Below the pieces are notes generated by a model, which was given only the letters and a program-made list of their open reading frames with translations, ran no database searches and was not told where the DNA came from. Below, piece after piece: positions 8,130 through 16,616 of a stretch of 64,000 nt of DNA (its first letter is position 1; each line of letters opens with the position of its first letter). This DNA is from Pseudomonas sp. PB106. GTDB lineage: Bacteria > Pseudomonadota > Gammaproteobacteria > Pseudomonadales > Pseudomonadaceae. Location of the stretch: positions 21,625-85,624 of the forward strand of contig NZ_RWIM01000157.1 in the NCBI RefSeq assembly GCF_009764645.1. Reading direction: 5' to 3'. The translations under genes and the position numbers were made by a program.

Positions 8130-9716
8130 ATGAGCGCTGTCATCGATGACCACGGTCATGCCGACCACGCCCACGGCCCCGCCAAAGGCCTGATGCGCTG
8201 GGTGCTGACCACCAACCACAAGGACATCGGCACGCTGTACCTGTGGTTTGCGTTCTCCATGTTCCTGCTCGGCGGAACGTTCGCGATGGTGATTCGTGCC
8301 GAACTGTTCCAGCCGGGGCTGCAAATCGTCGAGCCGGCGTTCTTCAATCAGATGACCACCATGCACGGTCTGGTGATGGTCTTCGGTGCGGTGATGCCAG
8401 CGTTCGTCGGCCTCGCCAACTGGATGATCCCGTTGATGATCGGCGCGCCGGACATGGCCCTGCCACGGATGAACAACTTCAGCTTCTGGCTGCTGCCAGC
8501 GGCGTTCCTGATCCTGGTGTCGACCCTGTTCACCCCCGGTGGCGGGCCGAACTTCGGCTGGACGTTCTATGCGCCGCTGTCGACCACTTACGCGCCGGAA
8601 AGCGTGACGTTTTTCATCTTCGCCATCCACCTGATGGGGATCAGTTCGATCATGGGTGCGATCAACGTGGTCGCGACCATCCTCAACCTGCGCGCCCCCG
8701 GCATGACCCTGATGAAAATGCCGCTGTTCGTCTGGACCTGGCTGATCACCGCATTCCTGCTGATCGCGGTGATGCCGGTGCTGGCCGGGTGCGTGACGAT
8801 GATGCTGATGGACATCCACTTCGGCACCAGTTTCTTCAGTGCTGCCGGTGGCGGTGACCCGGTATTGTTCCAGCATGTGTTCTGGTTCTTCGGGCACCCC
8901 GAGGTGTACATCATGATCCTGCCGGCCTTCGGCGCCGTCAGCTCGATCATCCCGACCTTCTCGCGCAAACCGCTGTTCGGCTACACCTCGATGGTCTACG
9001 CCACGGCGAGCATCGCGTTCCTGTCGTTCATCGTCTGGGCGCACCACATGTTCGTGGTCGGCATTCCGTTGGTGGGTGAGCTGTTCTTCATGTACGCCAC
9101 GCTGCTGATCGCGGTGCCGACCGGCGTGAAGGTGTTCAACTGGGCCAGCACCATGTGGCAAGGCTCGCTGACCTTTGAGACGCCGATGCTGTTCGCGGTG
9201 GCGTTCGTGATCCTGTTCTCCATCGGTGGTTTCTCCGGGCTGATGCTGGCCATCGCCCCGGCGGACTTCCAGTATCAGGACACCTACTTCGTGGTCGCGC
9301 ACTTCCACTACGTGCTGGTGCCGGGGGCGATCTTCGGGATCTTCGCTTCGACCTATTACTGGCTGCCGAAATGGACCGGCCACATGTACGACGAAACCCT
9401 CGGCAAGCTGCACTTCTGGCTGTCGTTCGTCGGCATGAACCTGACCTTCTTCCCGATGCACTTCGTGGGCCTTGCGGGGATGCCGCGACGGATTCCGGAC
9501 TACAACCTGCAGTTCGCCGACTTCAACATGGTCTCCTCGATTGGCGCGTTCATGTTCGGCGCCACGCAGATCTTCTTCCTGTTCATCGTGATCAAGACCA
9601 TTCGCGGCGGCCCGCCGGCACCGGCCAAGCCTTGGGATGGCGCGGAAGGTCTGGAGTGGAGCGTGCCGTCACCGGCGCCATATCACACCTTCACCACACC
9701 GCCGGAAGTGAAATGA
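8130..9716 (+). CDS. coxA: Cytochrome c oxidase subunit I
   Basis: Catalytic heme-copper subunit of the aa3 oxidase, 528 residues with about 12 membrane helices. The CuB/heme a3 region shows FWFFGHPEVYIMILPAFG (His-Glu-Val-Tyr with the cross-linked Tyr and proton-channel Glu), the paired His in WAHHMFVVG, and the heme ligands in VVAHFHYVL. It reduces O2 to water and pumps protons. AAAGGAGA lies 7-8 nt before the ATG. It is 82 bp after coxB and is followed by a REPIN that separates it from ctaG within the operon. Counterpart of PAO1 PA0106. Confidence 0.98.
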   Translation: MSAVIDDHGHADHAHGPAKGLMRWVLTTNHKDIGTLYLWFAFSMFLLGGTFAMVIRAELFQPGLQIVEPAFFNQMTTMHGLVMVFGAVMPAFVGLANWMIPLMIGAPDMALPRMNNFSFWLLPAAFLILVSTLFTPGGGPNFGWTFYAPLSTTYAPESVTFFIFAIHLMGISSIMGAINVVATILNLRAPGMTLMKMPLFVWTWLITAFLLIAVMPVLAGCVTMMLMDIHFGTSFFSAAGGGDPVLFQHVFWFFGHPEVYIMILPAFGAVSSIIPTFSRKPLFGYTSMVYATASIAFLSFIVWAHHMFVVGIPLVGELFFMYATLLIAVPTGVKVFNWASTMWQGSLTFETPMLFAVAFVILFSIGGFSGLMLAIAPADFQYQDTYFVVAHFHYVLVPGAIFGIFASTYYWLPKWTGHMYDETLGKLHFWLSFVGMNLTFFPMHFVGLAGMPRRIPDYNLQFADFNMVSSIGAFMFGATQIFFLFIVIKTIRGGPPAPAKPWDGAEGLEWSVPSPAPYHTFTTPPEVK

Positions 9717-9806
9717 CTGTGGGAGCGAGCTTGCTCGCGAAGAACGATAACTCGGTTTCACTGAGAAACCGCAACGCCTGCTTCGCGAGCAAGCTCGCTC
9801 CCACAG
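9717..9806. repeat. REPIN, GGGAGCGAGCTTGCTCGCGAA type, inside the cox operon
   Basis: Inverted REP pair CTGTGGGAGCGAGCTTGCTC ... GAGCAAGCTCGCTCCCACAG starting immediately after the coxA stop codon and ending 24 bp before ctaG. Unlike most copies here it lies between co-directional operon genes. Confidence 0.9.
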
Positions 9807-9830
9807 AGATTCATGTGGAGGCTGAACACC

Positions 9831-10382
9831 ATGGCTGACTCAATCTCGACGAAAAAACTCGTCACTCGCCTGCTCGGTGTCGTGGCGGCGATGTTTGTCT
9901 TCGGGTTTGCCTTGGTGCCGATCTACGACGTGATGTGCAAAGCCTTCGGCATCAACGGCAAAACCGCCGGGCAGTACGAGGGTGAGCAAGTGGTCGACAC
10001 TTCGCGCCAGGTGCGCGTGCAGTTTCTCTCGACCAACAATGTCGACATGCCGTGGGATTTTTATCCCAAACATGACGAACTCACCGCCAACCCCGGCGCG
10101 GTCAACGAAATGATCTTCATCGCGCGCAACCCCACCGACAAACCGATGAGTGCGCAAGCCGTGCCGAGCATCGCGCCGAGCAACGCGGCGGCATATTTCC
10201 ACAAGACCGAATGTTTTTGTTTTACCCAGCAGGTGCTGCAGCCCGGTCAGCAGATCGAGATGCCGGTGCGCTTCATTGTTGACCGCGACATGCCCAAGGA
10301 TGTGAAGCACCTGACGCTGTCCTACACGCTGTTCGATATCACCGCCCGACATCCTCCGGTGGCTGTAAACACTGGCGGTTGA
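9831..10382 (+). CDS. ctaG: Cytochrome c oxidase assembly protein CtaG/Cox11
   Basis: A 183-residue membrane-anchored copper chaperone that delivers copper to CuB of CoxA. One N-terminal membrane helix (residues 12-32) is followed by a periplasmic immunoglobulin-like domain with the diagnostic copper motif KTECFCFTQQ near residues 122-131. The ATG at 9831 is preferred over one 18 bp upstream because GTGGAGG lies 9 nt before it. Its position between subunits I and III is the standard Pseudomonas order. Confidence 0.95.
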   Translation: MADSISTKKLVTRLLGVVAAMFVFGFALVPIYDVMCKAFGINGKTAGQYEGEQVVDTSRQVRVQFLSTNNVDMPWDFYPKHDELTANPGAVNEMIFIARNPTDKPMSAQAVPSIAPSNAAAYFHKTECFCFTQQVLQPGQQIEMPVRFIVDRDMPKDVKHLTLSYTLFDITARHPPVAVNTGG

Positions 10383-10407
10383 GCGTGCCCGATAAGGAGA
10401 ACAATAA

Positions 10408-11295
10408 ATGGCAACTCATGAGCATTATTACGTTCCGGCCCAGAGCAAATGGCCGATCATCGCGACCTTCGGCATGGCCATCACCGTGTACGGCCTGGCC
10501 GTGTGGTTCAACGATCTGAAGGCGACGCGCCCGGAATCCCACGGCCCGTACATCTTTTTCGTCGGTGGCCTGTTGTTGGCGTACATGCTGTTCGGCTGGT
10601 TCGGCGCGGTGATCAAGGAAAGTCGCGCGGGACTCTACAGCGCGCAACTGGATCGCTCGTTTCGCTGGGGCATGAGTTGGTTCATCTTCTCCGAGGTGAT
10701 GTTCTTCGTCGCCTTCTTCGGTGCGCTGTTCTACGTGCGCCACGTCTCCGGGCCGGCCCTAGGTGGCGAAGGGCCGAAAGGCATCGCCCACATGCTCTGG
10801 CCGAACTTCCAGTTCACCTGGCCGCTGCTGCACACGCCGGATCCGAAACTGTTCCCGCCGCCCAAGGACGTCATCAGCCCGTGGGGCCTGCCGCTGATCA
10901 ACACGATCCTGCTGGTCAGTTCCAGCGTGACCATCACCATCGCCCACCATGCCTTGAAGAAGGGCCATCGCGGCGCACTGAAAATCTGGCTGGCGATCAC
11001 CGTGCTGCTGGGCTGCGCGTTTCTCGGTTTCCAGGCTGAGGAATACATCCACGCCTATCACGAACTGGGCCTGACCCTCGGTTCGGGCATTTATGGCGCG
11101 ACGTTCTTCATGCTCACCGGTTTCCACGGCGCCCACGTGACCATCGGCACCATCATTCTGTTTGTGATGTTGATGCGCATCATGAAGGGCCACTTCGACA
11201 ACGAGCACCAGTTCGGCTTCGAAGCGGCGAGCTGGTATTGGCACTTCGTCGACGTGGTGTGGATCGGCTTGTTCATCTTCGTTTACGTGCTCTGA
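10408..11295 (+). CDS. coxC: Cytochrome c oxidase subunit III
   Basis: A 295-residue, seven-helix inner-membrane subunit that stabilises CoxA. Family features visible are WGMSWFIFSEVMFFVAFFG (the conserved S-E-x-M-F-F stretch), HHALKKGHRG, and the C-terminal WYWHFVDVVWIGLFIFVYVL. AAGGAGA is 9 nt upstream of the ATG. It lies 25 bp after ctaG. Counterpart of PAO1 PA0108. Confidence 0.97.
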   Translation: MATHEHYYVPAQSKWPIIATFGMAITVYGLAVWFNDLKATRPESHGPYIFFVGGLLLAYMLFGWFGAVIKESRAGLYSAQLDRSFRWGMSWFIFSEVMFFVAFFGALFYVRHVSGPALGGEGPKGIAHMLWPNFQFTWPLLHTPDPKLFPPPKDVISPWGLPLINTILLVSSSVTITIAHHALKKGHRGALKIWLAITVLLGCAFLGFQAEEYIHAYHELGLTLGSGIYGATFFMLTGFHGAHVTIGTIILFVMLMRIMKGHFDNEHQFGFEAASWYWHFVDVVWIGLFIFVYVL

Positions 11296-11304
11296 GGACT
11301 AACG

Positions 11305-11508
11305 CTACCAAGGCGCATGCGAGACCAATTGGCCGCTGTAAAAACCCCAGGCGATCAAGCCGACGGTGGCAGCGGCCAATGCCACCCGAACACTCAAGGC
11401 GATGACCAGGCGATTGGAACTGCTGTCGTCCTTGACCAGGAAAAACAGGCCGCTGAACAGGCTGATCACCGTGGCAATCAGCATCAGGACGATCGCTGCT
11501 TTGAGCAT
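11305..11508 (-). CDS. DUF2909 twin-transmembrane protein
   Basis: A 67-residue protein of two membrane helices joined by the short polar turn KDDSSSNR, read against the cox genes. It begins MLKAAIVLML; GGAG lies 8 nt before this ATG, so longer upstream readings are rejected. The family is small, uncharacterised and conserved next to the aa3 oxidase genes (PA0109 in PAO1), so a role in oxidase assembly or membrane environment is plausible but unproven. Being antisense and in the middle of the locus, it could separate coxC from the assembly-factor genes transcriptionally. Confidence 0.82.
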   Translation of the reverse strand: MLKAAIVLMLIATVISLFSGLFFLVKDDSSSNRLVIALSVRVALAAATVGLIAWGFYSGQLVSHAPW

Positions 11509-11579
11509 GGGAAGAACTCCGGGGGACAGGCGATGCAATTGAGTATAGCGAGCGCGACGACTGACTTTATGGCGCAGCC

Positions 11580-12320
11580 ATGAAGCGCTTTCGCCCGGGC
11601 GTGATACCGACCGTGGTGGTCGCTTTATTACTGCCGCTGCTGGTGTCTTTGGGCTTCTGGCAACTGAGCCGTGGCGCCGAAAAAAGCGCACTGCTCGCCA
11701 GTTACGCCGAACGCCGCGCGGCCGAACCGATGGCCAGCACCGAATTGCTGAGCAGCGCCGATCCGGCCTATCGCCGCGTGCACCTGCACGGCCAGTTCGA
11801 TGCCGCGCACAGTTTGCTGCTGGATAACCGTCAGCGTAACGGCAAGGTCGGCGTCGAGCTGCTGCAACCGTTTCAGGATCAACGCACCGGCCTGTGGCTG
11901 CTGGTCAATCGCGGCTGGTTGCCATGGCCGGATCGCCGTGTACCGCCGCAATTCACTACGCCCACTGACGCGTTGAATGTCGACGCCTGGGTCTACATCG
12001 CACCCGGCGCCACTTTCCAGTTGCACGCCGATCCGGTCAGCAGCACTTGGCCGCAAACCATCACCGCCGTCGTGCCGGCCAAGCTGTGGAAAACCCTCGA
12101 CCGCGACGGCTTCGCCTACGAATTACGCGCCGAACCCGGCCCGGCCAGCTACGAGGCCGATTGGCCGGTAGTCGCCATGGGCCCGGAAAAACACCTCGGT
12201 TACGCCGTGCAGTGGTTCGCCATGGCCACCGCCCTGCTCGGCCTCTACGTCTATTTGGGCTTGCACAACGCAAAGGAGAAACACCATGGGAACGGCCATG
12301 AATCCACCCAGCATGTCTGA
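11580..12320 (+). CDS. SURF1 family cytochrome oxidase biogenesis protein
   Basis: A 246-residue inner-membrane protein with one helix near each end (residues 9-26 and about 208-228) bracketing a periplasmic domain; LGFWQLSRGAEKSALL, LLDNRQRNGKVGVELLQPF and the C-terminal GYAVQWFAMATALLGLYVYL are SURF1 hallmarks. It assists heme a insertion into subunit I. No strong ribosome site is seen before the ATG. The 3' end overlaps the next gene by 35 bp. Counterpart of PAO1 PA0110. Confidence 0.93.
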   Translation: MKRFRPGVIPTVVVALLLPLLVSLGFWQLSRGAEKSALLASYAERRAAEPMASTELLSSADPAYRRVHLHGQFDAAHSLLLDNRQRNGKVGVELLQPFQDQRTGLWLLVNRGWLPWPDRRVPPQFTTPTDALNVDAWVYIAPGATFQLHADPVSSTWPQTITAVVPAKLWKTLDRDGFAYELRAEPGPASYEADWPVVAMGPEKHLGYAVQWFAMATALLGLYVYLGLHNAKEKHHGNGHESTQHV

Positions 12321-12879
12321 GGCGAAACCCGCCGCGCCCCGTCGGCGCGGGCGCATTCAATTACTGCTGATTTTGCTCGGCGTGATTGGCCCGATGGTGC
12401 TCGCCACCGGCATGTACAAATTGCAGTTCTGGGTGCCGGAAGGTCGCAGCTATCACGGCGAACTGATCGGCAACGGCCAGACCCGCGCCGACCTCGGTGT
12501 GCAGGCCGACGAAGAGCGCTGGCAGATGCTGGTCACCGCGCCGAAGGATTGCGCGGTGGATTGCCAGCAATTGGTGTATCTCGCGCGGCAGATTCAAATC
12601 GGCCTCGGTCGTGACGCCGGGCGCGCCAGCCATGCCCTCGCCGTGGCGCAACCGGTGAGCGCCGATTACGAGGCCAAGCTGACCCGCGAATATCCGCAAC
12701 TGCAACGCTATCCACTGGACGCCACCACGTTCAGCAAGACAACTGGCGACAAAGCCACGCCACAGCTGTGGATCATCGATCCGCACGGCAACCTCGTGCT
12801 GCGTTACGAGCCGAATGTGAAAGGCAAGGATCTGCTCAACGACCTGCGTCATCTGCTGAAACTGTCGAACATCGGATAA
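12286..12879 (+). CDS. Membrane-anchored thioredoxin-like protein of the cox locus (PA0111-like)
   Basis: A 197-residue protein with a basic N-terminus, one membrane helix (about 25-42) and a periplasmic region ending PQLWIIDPHGNLVLRYEPN, which resembles the C-terminal half of SCO/thioredoxin-fold proteins. The Cys pair (CAVDC near residues 87-91) is in a C-x3-C arrangement as in SCO copper proteins, although the usual surrounding residues are absent. AAAGGAGA with 7-nt spacing supports the start, which overlaps the SURF1 gene. A role in copper delivery or oxidase assembly is inferred from context and the C-x3-C. Confidence 0.75.
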   Translation: MGTAMNPPSMSEAKPAAPRRRGRIQLLLILLGVIGPMVLATGMYKLQFWVPEGRSYHGELIGNGQTRADLGVQADEERWQMLVTAPKDCAVDCQQLVYLARQIQIGLGRDAGRASHALAVAQPVSADYEAKLTREYPQLQRYPLDATTFSKTTGDKATPQLWIIDPHGNLVLRYEPNVKGKDLLNDLRHLLKLSNIG

Positions 12880-12889
12880 GGGCATCGTC

Positions 12890-13969
12890 ATGGCCAAACC
12901 TGGATTTCGCCTCGCGCTGTTTGCCACCCTGCTGGCCCTGATTGTGGTGCTGCTCGGCGCCTATACGCGCCTGACCCACGCTGGCCTCGGCTGTCCGGAC
13001 TGGCCGGGCTGCTACGGTTTTATCAGCGTGCCGAAAAGCGAAGCGCAACTGGCCCATGCCGAACTGCATTACCCCGACTCGCCGGTGGAGGCGCACAAGG
13101 GCTGGAACGAGATGATCCACCGCTACTTCGCCGGCACCCTCGGCCTGCTGATTTCGATTCTCGCCGGGCGTGCTTGGGTCAATCGTCGTCATCCGGGGCA
13201 GCCGTTGAAGCTGCCGCTGTTTCTGCTGGCGGTGGTGTTTGCGCAAGCGGCGTTCGGCATGTGGACGGTGACGCTCAAGCTCTGGCCACAAGTGGTCACC
13301 GGGCATCTGCTCGGCGGTTTTGCGACGTTGAGTTTGTTGTTTTTGCTGACGCTTAGATTGTCCGGCGTGCTTCCGGCGCTGACCGTGCCCAAGCGTTTGC
13401 AGTATTGGGCGACGGCGGGATTGCTGTTGGTGATTGGTCAGATCGCGCTGGGTGGCTGGGTCAGTTCCAACTACGCGGCGGTGGCGTGCATTGACTTCCC
13501 TACGTGCCACGGGCAATGGCTGCCGCCAGCGGATTTCGCCAATGGGTTTCATCTGACTCAACACATCGGTCCGAATTATCTGGGCGGGCAACTCGACAGT
13601 GATGCACGCACGGCGATTCACCTGACTCACCGGATCGGCGCTTTGCTGGTGACGCTGGTGCTGCTCGGTCTCGCGTGGCAATTGAAAGTGGTCGGCATGA
13701 CGCGGCTGGCCGGTCTGGTGCTGATTGCGCTCGCGGCGCAGATCACCCTCGGCATCAGCAACGTGTTGTTCCATCTACCGCTGCCCGTGGCGGTCGCACA
13801 TAACGCTGGCGGTGCGGCGCTGTTACTGACGATGGTGCTCGTCAACTATCACGCGCGTACCAGCCTGGTCCGGGTCAAACAACCGGTGCTCGCACGCTGG
13901 CGCCTGAGCCCGCGCAAAAATTCCGCCGCGCCCATCACTATTAAAGGAGAAACGCCGTGGCGATTCTGA
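12890..13969 (+). CDS. ctaA: Heme A synthase, COX15/CtaA family
   Basis: A 359-residue, eight-helix membrane enzyme converting heme O to heme A. Motifs include GAYTRLTHAGLGCPDWPGCYGF near residues 23-44, the heme-ligand region WNEMIHRYFAGTLG, and the mirrored second half with LTHRIGALLVTLVL and VAHNAGGAALL. A small Cys pair (ACIDFPTC) lies in a periplasmic loop. It overlaps the GTG start of cyoE by 13 bp, suggesting coupled translation of the two heme A steps. Confidence 0.96.
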   Translation: MAKPGFRLALFATLLALIVVLLGAYTRLTHAGLGCPDWPGCYGFISVPKSEAQLAHAELHYPDSPVEAHKGWNEMIHRYFAGTLGLLISILAGRAWVNRRHPGQPLKLPLFLLAVVFAQAAFGMWTVTLKLWPQVVTGHLLGGFATLSLLFLLTLRLSGVLPALTVPKRLQYWATAGLLLVIGQIALGGWVSSNYAAVACIDFPTCHGQWLPPADFANGFHLTQHIGPNYLGGQLDSDARTAIHLTHRIGALLVTLVLLGLAWQLKVVGMTRLAGLVLIALAAQITLGISNVLFHLPLPVAVAHNAGGAALLLTMVLVNYHARTSLVRVKQPVLARWRLSPRKNSAAPITIKGETPWRF

Positions 13970-14856
13970 TTGGCGAACGTCCGCATCAGGCGATCTGGCG
14001 CGATTATCTGGAGCTGACCAAACCGAAAGTCGTGGTGCTGATGCTGATCACCTCGCTGGTTGGTATGTTTCTCGCCACCCGCGCCGGGGTGCCGTGGACG
14101 GTGCTGGTGTTCGGCAATCTGGGGATTGCCCTGTGTGCGGGCGGCGCGGCGGCGGTCAATCATGTGGTGGATCGGCGCATCGATGCAGTGATGGCGCGCA
14201 CGCACAAACGACCGCTGGCCGAGGGCCGGGTTTCGCCGGCGGCGGCGCTGACGTTTGCACTGGTGTTGGCGCTGCTCGGTCAGGCCTTGTTGCTGACGTT
14301 CACCAATCCGCTGACCGCTTGGCTGACCCTCGCTTCGCTGCTCGGTTACGCGGTGATCTACACCGGGTTTCTCAAACGTGCGACGCCGCAGAACATCGTC
14401 ATCGGCGGCCTCGCCGGCGCCGCCCCGCCGCTGCTCGGCTGGACCGCTGCCACCGGCCACGTCAGCGCCGAACCGTTGTTACTGGTGCTGATCATCTTTG
14501 CCTGGACGCCGCCGCACTTCTGGGCGCTGGCGATTCATCGCAAAGAGGAATACGCCAAGGCCGACATCCCGATGCTGCCGGTCACCCACGGCGAGCACTA
14601 CACCAAGGTGCATATTCTGCTGTACACGTTTGCGCTGCTGGCGGTGAGTCTGCTGCCGTACGTGATCCACATGAGCGGCGTGCTCTACCTGATGTGCGCA
14701 CTGGGTCTGGGCGCAAGGTTTCTGCAATGGGCCGTGGTGCTGTACCGTGGCACTCGGCCGCACGCGGCGATCAACACCTTCAAGTACTCTATTTGGTACT
14801 TGTTCCTGTTGTTCATCGCCCTGCTCGTAGACCACTACTTACTGTTGAACCTATGA
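13957..14856 (+). CDS. cyoE: Protoheme IX farnesyltransferase (heme O synthase)
   Basis: A 299-residue UbiA-superfamily prenyltransferase with about nine helices that adds farnesyl to protoheme. The allylic-diphosphate site appears as NHVVDRRIDAVMARTHKRPLA near residues 67-88, and the second Asp-rich loop as HRKEEYAKADIPMLPV near 192-207. The start codon is GTG at 13957, preceded by AAAGGAGA. It overlaps both its neighbours: ctaA by 13 bp and the SCO gene by the ATGA tetranucleotide. Confidence 0.96.
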   Translation: MAILIGERPHQAIWRDYLELTKPKVVVLMLITSLVGMFLATRAGVPWTVLVFGNLGIALCAGGAAAVNHVVDRRIDAVMARTHKRPLAEGRVSPAAALTFALVLALLGQALLLTFTNPLTAWLTLASLLGYAVIYTGFLKRATPQNIVIGGLAGAAPPLLGWTAATGHVSAEPLLLVLIIFAWTPPHFWALAIHRKEEYAKADIPMLPVTHGEHYTKVHILLYTFALLAVSLLPYVIHMSGVLYLMCALGLGARFLQWAVVLYRGTRPHAAINTFKYSIWYLFLLFIALLVDHYLLLNL

Positions 14857-15488
14857 CTCGAACCCAGAAAACCGTCTTCATTCTCGTCGCCGTGATCGCG
14901 CTGATCCTGGGACTTACCGTCAACAAAGTGCTGAGCGGCAAGGGCCAGGGCGACCCCACCGCGCTGATCGACGCCGGCATCATCCTGCTGCCGCAGAGCC
15001 GTAATTTGCCGGACGTGACGATGACCGATCAGGACGGCAAACCGGTGGCGATCAACGAGCTGAAAGGCAAGTGGAGCCTGCTGTTCTTTGGCTACACCTT
15101 CTGCCCGGACATCTGCCCGACCACACTGGCGCAGCTGCGGCAGATCAAGAGTGAACTGCCGAAAGACGCTGTGGATAAATTGCAGATCGTGCTGGTGAGC
15201 GTTGACCCGAACCGCGATAACCCGAAGCAGTTGAAGCAGTATCTGGGCTACTTTGATCCGCAGTTTGTCGGCCTCACGCCGACCTCGATTGAAGAGCTGC
15301 AGAAGGTCGCGAATGCGGTGAGTATTCCGTTTATTCCGGCCGATACGAGCAAGCCGAATTACACCGTCGACCATAGCGGCAACCTCGCCGTGATCGGCCC
15401 GGATGGCACCCAGCGTGGCTTTATTCGTGCGCCGCTGAACAACGCCAAACTGGTGGCGCAACTCCCGGTCATGCTTAACCGCAAGTAA
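14853..15488 (+). CDS. SCO1/SenC family copper chaperone
   Basis: A 211-residue membrane-tethered thioredoxin-fold protein that delivers copper to or reduces the CuA site of CoxB. One N-terminal helix is followed by GYTFCPDICPTTLAQL (C-x3-C, near residues 81-85) and the distal His in VDHSGNLAVIGPDG, all three copper ligands being present. The ATG overlaps the cyoE stop (ATGA). Last gene of the cox locus. Confidence 0.95.
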   Translation: MTRTQKTVFILVAVIALILGLTVNKVLSGKGQGDPTALIDAGIILLPQSRNLPDVTMTDQDGKPVAINELKGKWSLLFFGYTFCPDICPTTLAQLRQIKSELPKDAVDKLQIVLVSVDPNRDNPKQLKQYLGYFDPQFVGLTPTSIEELQKVANAVSIPFIPADTSKPNYTVDHSGNLAVIGPDGTQRGFIRAPLNNAKLVAQLPVMLNRK

Positions 15489-15505
15489 TCGCCTACAGTC
15501 AAAAG

Positions 15506-15683
15506 CCCCTCACCCTAACCCTCTCCCAAAGGGAGAGGGGACCGAATGGGGGATATTCAAGAATTACGCAGAAATGAACGTGCTGCTTTGAATCCATGAT
15601 CGAATGGATCTTTCAGGTCGATGTATGACGCCAGACACCTCGGTCGGCCCCCTCTCCCTCCGGGAGAGGGCTGGGGTGAGGGG
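15506..15683. repeat. Long inverted repeat, CCCCTCACCC...CTCTCCC type
   Basis: Outer arms CCCCTCACCC[TA]A[AC]CCCTCTCCC and the complement ending GGGGTGAGGGG lie about 178 bp apart; each arm also folds on itself (CCCTCTCCC/GGGAGAGGG). It is a different REP-like family from the others in the window. It lies between SCO1 and metQ, which are convergent. Confidence 0.8.
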
Positions 15684-15722
15684 AAGCTTCACAGCAGGTC
15701 AAAAGCCATTCACCAGACACAA

Positions 15723-15751
15723 AAAAGGGGACGCTCATGGCGTCCCCTTTT
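15723..15751. terminator. Bidirectional-looking terminator downstream of metQ
   Basis: Perfect 11-bp stem AAAAGGGGACG / CGTCCCCTTTT with a 7-nt loop and A/T tails on both sides, 17 bp after the metQ stop. It would terminate metNIQ. Confidence 0.88.
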
Positions 15752-15768
15752 CGTTGCTGCAATCTAAA

Positions 15769-16539
15769 TCAGAACGCCGGCAATACCGCACCTTTGTACT
15801 TCTCGGTGATGAATTGCTTCACTTCCGGGCTGTGCAGGGCTGCAGCCAGTTTCTTCATCGCGTCGCTGTCCTTGTTGTCCGGGCGGGACACGAGGATGTT
15901 CACATACGGCGAGTCATTACCTTCGATCACCAGCGCATCCTTGGACGGATCGAGCTTGGCTTCCAGCGCGTAGTTGGTGTTGATCAGCGCCAGGTCAACC
16001 TGGGTCAGCACGCGCGGGATGGTCGCGGCTTCCAGTTCACGGATCTTCAGGTCTTTCGGGTTTGTCGCGATGTCTTTGACGGTCGACAGAATGTTGGTCG
16101 GATCCTTCAACGTGATCACGCCAGCCTTGGCCAGCAGCAACAGCGCACGGCCGCCGTTGGTGGCGTCGTTCGGGATCACCACGTTAGCGCCGCTTGGCAG
16201 ATCCTTCAGATCCTTGAGCTTGCTCGAGTAAGCGCCCAGCGGCTCCAAGTGCACACCGGTCACGGCGACCAGGTCGGTGCCCTTGGCCTTGTTGAACTCA
16301 TCGAGGTACGGCTGGTGCTGGAAGAAGTTGGCGTCCAGACGCTTTTCGGCGACCTGTACGTTTGGCTGAATGTAGTCGGTGAAGACCTTGACCTTCAGAT
16401 CCACGCCTTCTTTGGCCAGCGCCGGCTTCACGAACTCGAGGATTTCTGCGTGCGGCACCGGGGTAGCGGCCACGGTCAAGGTTTCGGCGTGGGCCGAGAA
16501 TGCTGCAACGGCAGCGAAAGCAGCGATCAGTTTTTTCAT
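15769..16539 (-). CDS. metQ: Methionine ABC transporter substrate-binding protein
   Basis: A 256-residue NlpA/MetQ-family periplasmic receptor for methionine. The N-terminus MKKLIAAFAAVAAFSAHA is an ordinary secretory signal with a cut before ETLTV; no lipobox cysteine is present, unlike the lipoprotein form in enterobacteria. Typical motifs are TPVPHAEILEFVKP, NFFQHQPYLDEFN and VVIPNDATNGGRAL. AAGGAG lies 8 nt before the ATG. It is the last gene of metN-metI-metQ, 77 bp after metI. Confidence 0.95.
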   Translation of the reverse strand: MKKLIAAFAAVAAFSAHAETLTVAATPVPHAEILEFVKPALAKEGVDLKVKVFTDYIQPNVQVAEKRLDANFFQHQPYLDEFNKAKGTDLVAVTGVHLEPLGAYSSKLKDLKDLPSGANVVIPNDATNGGRALLLLAKAGVITLKDPTNILSTVKDIATNPKDLKIRELEAATIPRVLTQVDLALINTNYALEAKLDPSKDALVIEGNDSPYVNILVSRPDNKDSDAMKKLAAALHSPEVKQFITEKYKGAVLPAF

Positions 16540-16616
16540 TCAGCTAACTCCTTTTCAAAGCGCCCGTCTGGCGCCTGCCAGCGAATGGCCGGCTCATCTC
16601 TTGATTACAAAACCGG

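Noticed and set aside
8001..9461. 486-codon minus-strand frame antisense to coxA
   Set aside because: Antisense shadow, rich in His/Arg/Glu/Gln, no domain; coxA is certain.
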